The translations under genes and the position numbers were made by a program. Shown here piece after piece: positions 1 through 7,690 of a stretch of DNA of 64,000 nucleotides. The stretch covers positions 2,147,991 through 2,211,990 of the forward strand of contig NZ_MSCH01000003.1 in NCBI RefSeq assembly GCF_002954545.1, read 5' to 3'. Each line of letters starts with the position of its first letter. Within the stretch, counting starts at the first letter, position 1. Origin of the DNA: Psychrosphaera saromensis (GTDB lineage Bacteria > Pseudomonadota > Gammaproteobacteria > Enterobacterales > Alteromonadaceae). The notes below the pieces were generated by a model, which was not told the origin of the DNA, ran no database searches, and saw only the letters and a program-made list of their open reading frames with translations.

Positions 1-1
1 T

Positions 2-268
2 CTCACCTTAGAAAATCATGTTTTTACCCCGTCATCGTTAGAAATACCGGCTAATAAAAAAGTCAAAGTGATCATTCACAATAAAGATAAGGTGCCAGAA
101 GAGTTTGATAGCTTTGAGTTAAACCGAGAAAAAGTCATTTTTCCAGGCAAAAAAGCCGTTATTTATGTCGGCCCTTTACCTGCTGGCGAATATAAATATT
201 TTGGTGAATATCATCCCAACTCTGCAAGAGGCAGGATTATTGTGAAAGGGGACGCCAATGTTAATTAA
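2..268 (+). CDS. Cupredoxin-like periplasmic domain protein (5' truncated)
   Basis: Only the C-terminal 88 residues are in the window; the reading frame is open from base 2, so the GTG at 68 is probably internal. The visible part has the end of a cupredoxin fold, with a strand ending EYKYFGEYHP and then RGRIIVKG. This matches the last metal-loop region of Cupredoxin_1 proteins, but the usual Cys is a Gly while the His is kept. It overlaps the next gene by 11 bp, so the two are translationally coupled. In FtrABCD-like iron systems a cupredoxin works with a P19 protein and an FTR1 permease in ferrous iron oxidation and uptake, and the neighbour supports that role here. The P19 partner would lie upstream, outside the window. 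Family assignment is fairly sure; the exact role is inferred. Confidence 0.65.
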   Translation, partial: LTLENHVFTPSSLEIPANKKVKVIIHNKDKVPEEFDSFELNREKVIFPGKKAVIYVGPLPAGEYKYFGEYHPNSARGRIIVKGDANVN

Positions 269-1106
269 TACGGTTGTGCTGTTCTTACGTGATTTATTAC
301 CGCTGTTTATTTTTATTTGTTATTTAAAGGCGACGTTAGAGTCTCAGGTTTTCACCTTAAAATATCAGCTGATTAGTGTTGTATTTGGCATTTTAGTCGC
401 GGCGTTATTGTTTATAATTGCTGAGCCGTTGAGCGAATGTTTTGACGGACGTGGAACCGAATTAACCAAAGTATTGTTACTGACCATCTTTTATTTAAGC
501 ATGTTAGTTGTCAGCATAAAGTCAGAGTTGCCGTCCTTATTTAAGAAGCTCGTACCTTCAAAGTTAGTAGCTAAGATTGCAGCTGTTAGTTTTGTTTCAT
601 TGATTGCGGTAAATGGCAGTTCGTTTTTGATTTTCCTAGACGTGTATCTGCAGTTAAATATGTCGCCACTGGATGCCTCAGTTGCAGATAACCAAGCACT
701 GAATGTTGTGATTGGTTTTGTGGTTGGCCTTGGTATTTGCGTCAGTTTTAGTGTGCTGTTCTTATTTATTTTAAGAGAACTAAAACAGTTAAATAAATTA
801 TGGTTGGTAAAAACAGGATTGTTTTTATTTATTGCTGGTCAATTTAGCTATATCGTTTCCCAACTGACTCAAATAGACATGCTCTCAGCTGGTTATCCTG
901 TCGTTAATTTTAGCCAATATATTCAAGATAGCTCGGAGTATGGTCATATCTTACATGCGCTGATTGGTTTTGAAACATCCCCGTCGTTTAACTTTTTACT
1001 GGTTTATTTTATCTCATTTTTATTACCTATTTTGTTGTTGAACACCCTTAGGTTTCGCTTACAAAGCCAAAATAAAATTGCACCGCAATATAAGGAAGAT
1101 TTATGA
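258..1106 (+). CDS. Divergent FTR1-family iron permease-like membrane protein
   Basis: A 282-residue inner-membrane protein with about seven hydrophobic segments. The segment near residues 55-85 (ECFDGRGTELTKVLLLTIFYLSMLV) resembles the conserved GRGxEL region of FTR1 iron permeases. The N-terminal motif that is REGxE in active FTR1 proteins reads RDLLP here (about residues 11-15), so the usual iron-ligand glutamates are missing. It starts inside the cupredoxin gene and its stop overlaps the next start by 4 bp (ATGA), so the three genes form one transcription unit. I infer a role in iron or other metal transport with the upstream cupredoxin. Because the key residues are missing, it may be an accessory or non-iron paralogue. 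Confidence 0.6.
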   Translation: MLINTVVLFLRDLLPLFIFICYLKATLESQVFTLKYQLISVVFGILVAALLFIIAEPLSECFDGRGTELTKVLLLTIFYLSMLVVSIKSELPSLFKKLVPSKLVAKIAAVSFVSLIAVNGSSFLIFLDVYLQLNMSPLDASVADNQALNVVIGFVVGLGICVSFSVLFLFILRELKQLNKLWLVKTGLFLFIAGQFSYIVSQLTQIDMLSAGYPVVNFSQYIQDSSEYGHILHALIGFETSPSFNFLLVYFISFLLPILLLNTLRFRLQSQNKIAPQYKEDL

Positions 1107-1837
1107 AAAAATATATAAGTGCAAGCTTTGGTGAAGTGCTTAAGCTTGTCACTGGCATATTACTTTCATTGAGTTCAATGGTCGTTCAAGCGGACGGTGT
1201 GGTTGTTGATAAAGTTTATCATCCGTATGTGACCGCCAATGAAAAAGAGTTTGAATGGCGCTTATTGTCCAGTGAAACGGATGAAGCTAATCGACTGGCT
1301 CAGCGTTTAGGTTATGGGCAATCCATTTTGGAAAATCTGGCATTAGACTTTTATCTGATAGCGGAAAGAGACGATTATAAAGACTTTACCTTGCAAGCTG
1401 TAGAAGTTGAAGCCCGTTGGATGATGACAGAACAAGGCCAGTATTGGGCTGACTGGGGCTTATTGTTTGAGGTAGAAGCGGCAGAACGCAACGACAATAA
1501 AAGCTTTGAAATCACCTCAGGGTTAATATTTGAAAAAGAATTTGGCAAAAAAAGCTTAACCATGAATTTGTTTCTTATCCAAGAATGGGGTGATGTTATT
1601 CCAACGGAAATGGAAACTGAGTTTAGGTTGAAATATCGCTATCGTTATTTACCTGGTTTTCAACCAGCGATAGAGCTTTATACTGGAGAAGATTTTTTGG
1701 GTATTGGCCCAGCTATGATGGGTGTTCATCGTTTTAAAGGTCAGAAACAACTAAAGTGGGAAGTCGGTTTTATAACGGAAATAGCCCATTCTGGCAAAGA
1801 TCATTCGTTAAGATTTGCGTTGGAGTATGAGTTTTAA
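1103..1837 (+). CDS. Exported outer-membrane beta-barrel-like protein of the FTR1 cluster
   Basis: A 244-residue protein with an N-terminal hydrophobic segment ending near VVQADG (about residue 32), which reads as a cleavable signal peptide. The mature part is rich in alternating aromatic and charged residues (for example FRLKYRYRYLPGFQPAIELYTG) and ends in EYEF. A terminal Phe in such a strand is typical of outer-membrane beta-barrels. The start overlaps the FTR1-like gene by 4 bp, so it is the last gene of the iron-type operon. No precise family is recognised. An outer-membrane component or channel for the putative metal transport system is an inference from position and the barrel-like C-terminus. 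Confidence 0.6.
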   Translation: MKKYISASFGEVLKLVTGILLSLSSMVVQADGVVVDKVYHPYVTANEKEFEWRLLSSETDEANRLAQRLGYGQSILENLALDFYLIAERDDYKDFTLQAVEVEARWMMTEQGQYWADWGLLFEVEAAERNDNKSFEITSGLIFEKEFGKKSLTMNLFLIQEWGDVIPTEMETEFRLKYRYRYLPGFQPAIELYTGEDFLGIGPAMMGVHRFKGQKQLKWEVGFITEIAHSGKDHSLRFALEYEF

Positions 1838-1879
1838 TCTATGATTTTAAGCGTATGCTAAAAATAGATGGCAATAGAG

Positions 1880-1907
1880 CGTTGGCACTAGAACGTTGGC
1901 ACTAGAA
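1880..1907. repeat. 14-bp direct tandem repeat (2 copies)
   Basis: Two exact copies of CGTTGGCACTAGAA lie in the leader just before the isochorismatase-family gene. A partial third (CCTTGAGGAG) contributes the Shine-Dalgarno sequence GAGGAG at 1912-1917. The period is twice 7, like other repeats in this window. Confidence 0.8.
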
Positions 1908-1923
1908 CCTTGAGGAGACTGTT

Positions 1924-2487
1924 ATGTTAACAAAAGACAATACGGGACTGATAGTAGTGGATATTCAGGGCAAACTGGCTCGGTTAGTCCATGACTCTGC
2001 GGCGTTAATTGCTAACTGTGAAAAGCTTATTAAAGGGGCGCAAGCTCTAGAGTTACCAATAATTACCTTGGAACAAAATCCTACCAAGTTAGGTGCTACG
2101 GTTGATGAACTTAGCACTTTGTTAAATCCTAATAAACCCATCACTAAGTTTACTTTTAATGGCTGCGAACAAGCTGAATTTGTCGATGCGGTTAAGCGTG
2201 CAGTTAGCAGTATGGACAAAGATAAACAAATAAATACTTGGTTAGTCTGTGGTATTGAAGCTCATATCTGCGTGTATCAAACCGCAATGGGATTGGTAGA
2301 TTTAGGTTATAAAGTTGAGATAGTGACTGACTGCATTTCTTCCCGTACTTTAGCCAATAAACAACTCGCGGTGAATAAATTAGTTAATAACGGTGTTGAT
2401 ATAACTGGATTGGAAATGTGTTTGTATGAGCTTGTTAAAGGCTGTAATGAACCTGAGTTTAAACAAATACTTGGTTTAATTAGATAA
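1924..2487 (+). CDS. Isochorismatase-family cysteine hydrolase (YcaC-like)
   Basis: A 187-residue cytoplasmic hydrolase of the isochorismatase superfamily. The catalytic triad can be placed: Asp13 in VVDIQGK, Lys75 in PITKFTF and Cys116 in GIEAHICVYQTA, the last after the typical cis-peptide Gly-Ile. Length and motif spacing fit the short YcaC-like branch, not the fused isochorismate lyase type. The substrate cannot be read from sequence. A strong Shine-Dalgarno (GAGGAG) supports ATG 1924. It appears to be a single-gene unit ending in a convergent intergenic region with a terminator. It is unlikely to be entB-like because no siderophore genes are nearby. Confidence 0.85.
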   Translation: MLTKDNTGLIVVDIQGKLARLVHDSAALIANCEKLIKGAQALELPIITLEQNPTKLGATVDELSTLLNPNKPITKFTFNGCEQAEFVDAVKRAVSSMDKDKQINTWLVCGIEAHICVYQTAMGLVDLGYKVEIVTDCISSRTLANKQLAVNKLVNNGVDITGLEMCLYELVKGCNEPEFKQILGLIR

Positions 2488-2714
2488 AGAGTAAATCCAG
2501 TGCTCAATACAAAACTTAACCAGAATAAAAGAGTAAAGCATGACATCACCAGTGGTAATAATAGATATGAAGCAATAACACAAGTGACTTATGTGCATAG
2601 GTGTTGGTGTTGTGTTTTTAGTTGGAGTAAAGGATATGCGTTGTTGTTTGGAATAGTTTGCTTTGCTTACAGCTTACAGCTGCTTTTTAAGAGACAGCCA
2701 TATTTAATACCCAA

Positions 2715-2745
2715 TAAAAAAGCGAACACTCAGTTCGCTTTTTTA
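2715..2745. terminator. Bidirectional rho-independent terminator
   Basis: Stem AAGCGAAC / GTTCGCTT with a 5-nt loop, flanked by an A-tract on one side and a T-tract on the other. It can serve both the isochorismatase-family gene (+) and the GST gene (-). Confidence 0.85.
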
Positions 2746-2748
2746 TTA

Positions 2749-2776
2749 CAGCTTAAAACTTACGGCTTATAGCTGT
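2749..2776. repeat. Heptamer array, CTTA type (4 units)
   Basis: Four consecutive 7-mers: CAGCTTA, AAACTTA, CGGCTTA, TAGCTGT. They lie between the terminator and the stop codon of the minus-strand GST gene. Two related 7-mers (GCTTACA) lie on the other side of the terminator at 2665-2678. Confidence 0.7.
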
Positions 2777-2789
2777 TTTCTCATTACCG

Positions 2790-3455
2790 CTATAACGTAT
2801 CCAACTTTCCACCACGTTCTACAGCTTTTTGATAAGCCGGTAATGCATCTATTTGTTTAAGGTAACGTGCAATATTGGGAAATGCTGATAAATCCATACG
2901 AGTAGCTGAGGCTTGTAATGGAAAGCTCATTTGAATATCTGCTGCACTGAGTTCTTCACCCGTTAACCATGTACGATTTGCTAAAGTATTCTCTACTAAC
3001 TCTATTTGTGGTGTTAGACGAGGGGAAATAAACATTTCCTGCACTTTATTACTTAACGCTTTGGCAATCGTTTTTACAAAAAATGGCATTGGATTTTTTG
3101 GCATTTTCATCATAACCAGCTTCATCACTAATAAAGGCATTAATGAACCTTCTGCAAAATGTAACCAGTAACGATAATCCAACAAAGCTTGGCCTTTTGT
3201 TGAACGTAAACGTTTCTCTGTGTCGTAGCTATCTAACAAATATTCAATAATCGCCCCTGACTCTGCAATGGTTAAATCACCGTCTGTTATTACTGGCGAC
3301 TTGCCTAATGGATGAATTGCTTTTAACGACTCAGGTGCCGATGAAGTGACTGGATCTCGTTGGTATTGTTTAATCCCATATTCAAGCCCTAGTTCTTCTA
3401 ATAACCATAAAATACGTTGTGAACGTGAATTGTTTAAATGATGTAATGTGATCAT
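2790..3455 (-). CDS. Glutathione S-transferase family protein
   Basis: A 221-residue cytosolic GST. The N-terminal thioredoxin-like domain (MITLHHLNNSRSQRILWLLEE, with the active-site serine region near residues 9-11) includes the conserved SPVITDGDLTIAESGAIIEYL stretch that binds the glutathione gamma-glutamyl group. The C-terminal helical domain follows, with ELSAADIQMSFPL as its hallmark. I chose ATG 3455 because it has a proper AAGAGAAC ribosome site; a longer frame to 3497 would add 14 unlikely residues and run into the neighbouring repeat element. The specific substrate is unknown. The gene ends at a heptamer array and a shared terminator. Confidence 0.9.
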   Translation of the reverse strand: MITLHHLNNSRSQRILWLLEELGLEYGIKQYQRDPVTSSAPESLKAIHPLGKSPVITDGDLTIAESGAIIEYLLDSYDTEKRLRSTKGQALLDYRYWLHFAEGSLMPLLVMKLVMMKMPKNPMPFFVKTIAKALSNKVQEMFISPRLTPQIELVENTLANRTWLTGEELSAADIQMSFPLQASATRMDLSAFPNIARYLKQIDALPAYQKAVERGGKLDTL

Positions 3456-3490
3456 ATTGTTCTCTTTATTTAGCTTTATACAAGGGAGTA

Positions 3491-3867
3491 ATACCAATTG
3501 AATTAATGAATTGATTAGTTCAGAGCTATGTTAGAGGTGTGAGAATAAGCAAAATTTGTGTCGATATAGTTATTCTCGGCTTTGTCTCCTGAGTCGCTCT
3601 ATCTCCTGCATCCATGCAGTCGTACATCAAATAAGTTTTGCGCTGCTCATATGAATAGTTTGGCGCGCCTCTAACAAGCTCCCGAAGGGCGAGTTGAAAA
3701 GCTTCATATGCTTTGTTGCCCTACAAGGATGTAGGGTAAGGTGACAATGCAGGAGCATATTGTCTTTATTGATTTCAACAAGGGAACAACCATTCTCTTC
3801 AATCAATGCCTCACCTATGAACCTTTTAATTCTCGCTGAATAACTAATTCATTAATTCAATTGGTAT
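3491..3867. mobile_element. MITE-like element with 22-bp terminal inverted repeats
   Basis: A 377-bp non-coding block fills almost the whole gap between two genes. Its ends are inverted copies of ATACCAATTGAATTAATGAA(TT), 22 bp exact at 3491-3512 and 3846-3867, followed by an offset TAGTT. The inside has no ORF but holds a CTGCATCCATGCAG hairpin at 3606-3619. Size, ends and lack of coding capacity fit a miniature inverted-repeat element. A TA target duplication is possible but not clear. It ends only 10 bp from the stop codon of the next gene. The transposase that would move it is not in the window. Confidence 0.8.
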
Positions 3868-3877
3868 AATTCGTATT

Positions 3878-4393
3878 TTATAATGCGGCATTCCATTCTT
3901 CTTCAGTGGCTTTAGATTTTTGATTCTCCATCACAATTAACCATTTACCGTCTTTTTTAACTGACAATGCGGTTAAGTGAGCAATAAAGTCTTCTGTTTT
4001 ACCTTTTTCATCTGTTGTGCTGTATTTGAACATGCCGGTTTCGTGCGCTGTATTTTCACTAATGTATCTTTGCGTAAAAACAAATTTCACGTGTGCTTTC
4101 ATTTTACCGTTTTTGGTATCGGCAAAACCTTGTTGCCAACGGGCGAAGGCTTGTTTTATTGGATAGCTGTTTTGATTAAAACCACTGACTAAAACAGCAT
4201 CCTCGTGATAACCCGCAGTATATTTTTCAAATTCACCGTCTATCACGCTTTGTGATAATGCTTGCCAAAATTGGTCGAGTTCTTGTTCTGTATTTGATGT
4301 ATCCGCCGCTCGGGTATTAGCGCTGAATAATGCACTACTTATTGTAATGAGCATGACAAAAGTGGCTAAGGTGATCTTTTTAACGTTAAACAT
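3878..4393 (-). CDS. Exported NTF2-like (SnoaL/DUF4440 type) protein
   Basis: A 171-residue protein with a clear signal peptide ending at NTRAADTS (about residue 30). The rest looks like a single NTF2-like fold: a helix ELDQFWQALSQSVIDGEFEKYTAGYHEDAVLVSG, then sheet strands and the end strand KDGKWLIVMEN, which is typical of DUF4440/SnoaL proteins. Such domains serve as small-molecule pockets or enzymes, and the function cannot be deduced here. It is a single gene divergent from the Lon-family protease gene. Its 3' end abuts the MITE-like element, so its terminator may come from or be disrupted by that insertion. Confidence 0.75.
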   Translation of the reverse strand: MFNVKKITLATFVMLITISSALFSANTRAADTSNTEQELDQFWQALSQSVIDGEFEKYTAGYHEDAVLVSGFNQNSYPIKQAFARWQQGFADTKNGKMKAHVKFVFTQRYISENTAHETGMFKYSTTDEKGKTEDFIAHLTALSVKKDGKWLIVMENQKSKATEEEWNAAL

Positions 4394-4504
4394 GTTTAAT
4401 TCCTGTATTTATTAACGCAATTCTTAGCAAAGCCATGCGTTTTTAGATAATTCAATATAAACTAAGGCTACTAACCTATCAAACGGATATTTTTCTCTAT
4501 TATC

Positions 4505-6898
4505 ATGGAATTAAATAAAGCATTTCGCCTAAGTCACAAAAGTTTAGGCCCAACACTTAATTTAGACACTATCAAAAAGTTGATGCTTTCAGAGGCGGAC
4601 ACCAATATTAATTTTATTGGTCAAGAAAGAGCACAGCATGCGCTAGAGTTTGGTTTAGATATGGACATGACAGGCTACAATTTATTTGTCATGGGAGAAC
4701 CTGCGACGGGTCGTCACACCTTAATAGATAATCATTTACAGCAAGTTGCTAAAATTAAAAGTACACCACATGAATGGTGCTATGTTAATAATTTTGACGA
4801 CACCCGTACACCAACCTACATAAGATTAGCCGCTGGTGAAGGTAAACAATTTATTGAACACATTGAATCTTTTATTGATGTGCTGTTAGATACTTTTCCA
4901 TCGGCGTTTGATAATCCATCCTTTCAGCGTAAAAAGCGTGTAATTGAACGTGACTTTAACGTTAAGTACGAGAAAGCGTTGGAGTTGGTTGAGTCAAAGG
5001 CGCTTGAAAGTGGTTTAGTGTTATACGAGGAAAAAGGTGCGGTAAGTTTTGCACCTGTCATTGATGGTAAACCGTTAACGGATGCTGAATTTTCTCAACT
5101 TAAAGAAGACCAACGTCAGCAGTTTTATGACCGTATTTCTGACCTTGAAGTCTTTCTCAATGAAACGCTATTAGAGTTACCGTTGTGGAAACGAGAAGCA
5201 TCAGAGAATCAACGTAAGTTAAGTAAAGAAACCATAGAAAACGCATTAAAGCCTTTGTTAAAAGACTTAGAGCATATTTATGCGGCTGATCTTGGCGTTA
5301 TTAAATTTTTAAAAGACATGCACGATACCTTAGTTGATATGGTGCAAGAGTTTTTGGCTGATGAGGCCGACGAAGAAAAAAATAAAGAAGATGTGGATGT
5401 TCGTAAGGTACTTGAAGAAGAGCTAATTCCTAACATTTTAAATGTTAGGAAAAGCCAAGACGGTGCACCAATCGTATATGAGCCTAATCCATCATTTCAA
5501 AATATATTTGGCCGTATTGAATACAGTTCAGTACAAGGCTCGGTTTATACCAGCTATAGAATGATCCGCGCAGGCGCATTACATAAAGCCAATGGCGGTT
5601 ATTTGTTGATTGATGCTGACAAACTCATGCAGCAGCCTGCAGTTTGGGAGTCGTTAAAGTTAGCGCTGAAAAGCCAAGAAATAAAAATGGAGTCACCAAC
5701 AGGTGAAGCCAATATTGTTAATGCGTCTAGTTTAACGCCGCAGCCAATCCCTATGGATATTAAAGTTATTTTAATGGGCAGTCGTGAATTGTATTATTTA
5801 ATGCAAGAGTACGATAACGAGTTTAATGAACTGTTTAGAGTATTAGCTGACTTTGAACATTACATCCCACTTAACGACAAAGTACAGTTTGGCTTTGTGC
5901 AGAAAATTAAACAATATGCCGCTGAGCAACATTTAGAAATATCGGCAGATGCGGTTGAAGAACTGTTTAAATTTAGTTTTAGACAAGCGGAACATCAGCA
6001 TAAATTATCAGCCCGCTTTGCCGACGTATTAGAATTGTTAAGTGAGTCGCAGTTTTACGCTAAGCGTGATGGCGATAAAGAAATTCATCAAAGTCATGTG
6101 ATTAAATCCCTTGAAGGTAAACAGTACCGAACAGGGCAAATAAGCGAATCATTTTTGGAAGATATCCAAGAAGGCCAGATTTTAATTGATACCTCTGGTT
6201 TCCAAGTTGGTAAATTAAATGGCTTAACGGTATTAGAAATCGGCGATACGGTATTTGGTACGCCAGCGAGAATTTCAGCCACGGTTTATGCCGGTTCAGA
6301 TGGTGTTGTGGATATTGAAGGTGAAGCTGAGCTTGGTAAAGCGATTCATTCCAAAGGTGTGATGTTGTTAAATGGTTATTTGGGCAGTAAATACGCACAG
6401 GACTTTAATCTGTGCTTTTCGGCCAATATAGCGATTGAACAAAGTTATGGTCACATAGACGGCGACAGTGCCAGTTTAGGTGAGGTTTGTACGTTAATCT
6501 CTGCCATTACACATATTCCGTTAAATCAGTCGATTGCCATTACTGGTTCTATTAACCAACATGGACAGGTGCAGTCTATTGGTGGTGTGAATGAAAAGAT
6601 TGAAGGTTACTTTAAGCTTTGTCAGGCAAGAGGTTTGACGGGCGAGCAGGGCGTTATAATCCCTAAAACCAATTGCATTAACTTAGTGTTATCGTCTGAT
6701 GTGATCAGTGCGGTAGAAGCTGGGCAGTTTCATATTTATGTGGTTAATGAAGTTGACGATGCGTTAACCATATTAACAGGCAAAAAAGCGGGAGCTTTAT
6801 CGGCGAGAGGTCGTTACCCAAGAGATTCAGTGAATGGCATTGCCACTAAAAAACTACGCCGAATTGCCGACATCGTCGATGGTGCGGATAGCGAGTAA
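4505..6898 (+). CDS. Lon-family ATP-dependent protease (AAA_32 type, YcbZ/LonH-like)
   Basis: A 797-residue predicted cytosolic protease. The N-terminal ATPase part has a P-loop GEPATGRHT in which Arg replaces the usual Lys, and a Walker-B-like LLIDADKL. The C-terminal Lon protease domain has the catalytic dyad Ser657 (DGDSASLGE) and Lys698 (GGVNEKIEGY), 41 residues apart, close to the Lon spacing. It lacks the Lon N-terminal substrate domain, so it belongs with the AAA_32 group of Lon-like proteases of gammaproteobacteria and is not lon itself. It is longer than E. coli YcbZ (about 586 residues), in line with an intact ATPase part. It is a single gene followed by heptamer repeats and a strong terminator. 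Confidence 0.9.
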   Translation: MELNKAFRLSHKSLGPTLNLDTIKKLMLSEADTNINFIGQERAQHALEFGLDMDMTGYNLFVMGEPATGRHTLIDNHLQQVAKIKSTPHEWCYVNNFDDTRTPTYIRLAAGEGKQFIEHIESFIDVLLDTFPSAFDNPSFQRKKRVIERDFNVKYEKALELVESKALESGLVLYEEKGAVSFAPVIDGKPLTDAEFSQLKEDQRQQFYDRISDLEVFLNETLLELPLWKREASENQRKLSKETIENALKPLLKDLEHIYAADLGVIKFLKDMHDTLVDMVQEFLADEADEEKNKEDVDVRKVLEEELIPNILNVRKSQDGAPIVYEPNPSFQNIFGRIEYSSVQGSVYTSYRMIRAGALHKANGGYLLIDADKLMQQPAVWESLKLALKSQEIKMESPTGEANIVNASSLTPQPIPMDIKVILMGSRELYYLMQEYDNEFNELFRVLADFEHYIPLNDKVQFGFVQKIKQYAAEQHLEISADAVEELFKFSFRQAEHQHKLSARFADVLELLSESQFYAKRDGDKEIHQSHVIKSLEGKQYRTGQISESFLEDIQEGQILIDTSGFQVGKLNGLTVLEIGDTVFGTPARISATVYAGSDGVVDIEGEAELGKAIHSKGVMLLNGYLGSKYAQDFNLCFSANIAIEQSYGHIDGDSASLGEVCTLISAITHIPLNQSIAITGSINQHGQVQSIGGVNEKIEGYFKLCQARGLTGEQGVIIPKTNCINLVLSSDVISAVEAGQFHIYVVNEVDDALTILTGKKAGALSARGRYPRDSVNGIATKKLRRIADIVDGADSE

Positions 6899-6900
6899 TG

Positions 6901-6935
6901 AATAGTAAATAGTACAAAGTAAAATACAGAAAACA
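6901..6935. repeat. Heptamer array (5 units) between stop codon and terminator
   Basis: Five 7-mers follow the protease stop codon directly: AATAGTA, AATAGTA, CAAAGTA, AAATACA, GAAAACA. A diverged inverted copy (TACTATT, about 6967-6973) lies on the far side of the terminator. Confidence 0.65.
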
Positions 6936-6964
6936 AAAAAGCCGATTAATCGGCTTTTTTGTTT
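6931..6964. terminator. Bidirectional rho-independent terminator
   Basis: A 34-bp perfect inverted repeat centred on AAGCCGATTAATCGGCTT, with A-tract and T-tract on either side, between the Lon-like gene (+) and the exported protein gene (-). Confidence 0.9.
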
Positions 6965-7069
6965 TTTACTATTTATAAATATTGTTTACCCATGGAGCTT
7001 AGCTTTAATTTTAACTACAGCTCTAGATATTAGATATTGGATAGAAGCTCCTAATATTAAAAGATCAGC

Positions 7070-7636
7070 TTAGTCGTTAAGCTCACATTTTTTTTGTTCT
7101 TCTGAGCCTTTGTCAAACTCGTCACAAGGGTTTTTAGCTTTATTCATACCTAAGCTGGCAATCATGCCGTAAACCGATATACCGGCGATACCATCATCAT
7201 CAAAGGTAAAATTAATTTGTGTTAATGTGTTGTTGAAAAAATAATCAACGCCGTCAATCGTTAAAATATAATCACCTTTCACTGGTTTATTTAACACTCG
7301 TTTGACGAGCTTTAATTTATGCTCGCCAAGTTCCAGTGAAAAACTTTCAAATTCTCGATCTGAAAGCTCTTGTAACCAAACAAAGTTATTGTCTTTTAAT
7401 ATAAGGGCAAATGAATAGCTTTCTGGCTGACCAGTTACTTGGAAAGTATGTGGACCAATGGAAAAGGTGTGGTCGTCATTTTCATGACTGTAAGAAAGAG
7501 GGAATGGAACTTCTTTTATTTCGTCATCGTAAGGATAAGTAAGCTTCAATTTGCCATCAATATTAAAGTCAGCAAAGCTAGGTAAGCTGACCAATAACAA
7601 AGATAGCAATATAGAACGTGAGAGTGTTGTTAACAT
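7070..7636 (-). CDS. Exported protein of unknown function
   Basis: A 188-residue protein with a signal peptide (MLTTLSRSILLSLLLVSLPSFA, cleaved before DFNIDG). The mature part is mostly short beta strands (KLKLTYPYD, HTFQVTG, HKLKLVKRV) and ends in a short Cys-containing tail (NPCDEF, KKCELND) that could form one disulfide. I do not recognise the family. It probably sits in the periplasm. It is a single gene on the minus strand, downstream of mltD in the same direction with a 54-bp gap, so cotranscription with mltD is possible. Two exact TAGATAT 7-mers lie 33-46 bp beyond its stop. Confidence 0.6.
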   Translation of the reverse strand: MLTTLSRSILLSLLLVSLPSFADFNIDGKLKLTYPYDDEIKEVPFPLSYSHENDDHTFSIGPHTFQVTGQPESYSFALILKDNNFVWLQELSDREFESFSLELGEHKLKLVKRVLNKPVKGDYILTIDGVDYFFNNTLTQINFTFDDDGIAGISVYGMIASLGMNKAKNPCDEFDKGSEEQKKCELND

Positions 7637-7690
7637 TTATTCGCCTTTGTCTTATTAAATACTACTTATTAATATAGACGAAACTAGCAA

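Larger units (their letters stand above)
2488..2789. other. Convergent intergenic region with heptamer repeats and a terminator
   Basis: About 300 bp between two convergent genes. A 90-codon open frame at 2500-2772 has a repeat-derived, low-quality translation and no ribosome site, so I do not call it a gene. The stretch holds two copies of the heptamer GCTTACA (2665-2678), a bidirectional terminator (2715-2745) and a second heptamer run (2749-2776). Confidence 0.6.

Noticed and set aside
2500-2772. 90-codon plus-strand frame
   Set aside because: Runs through heptamer repeats and a terminator, no ribosome site and no recognisable protein pattern.
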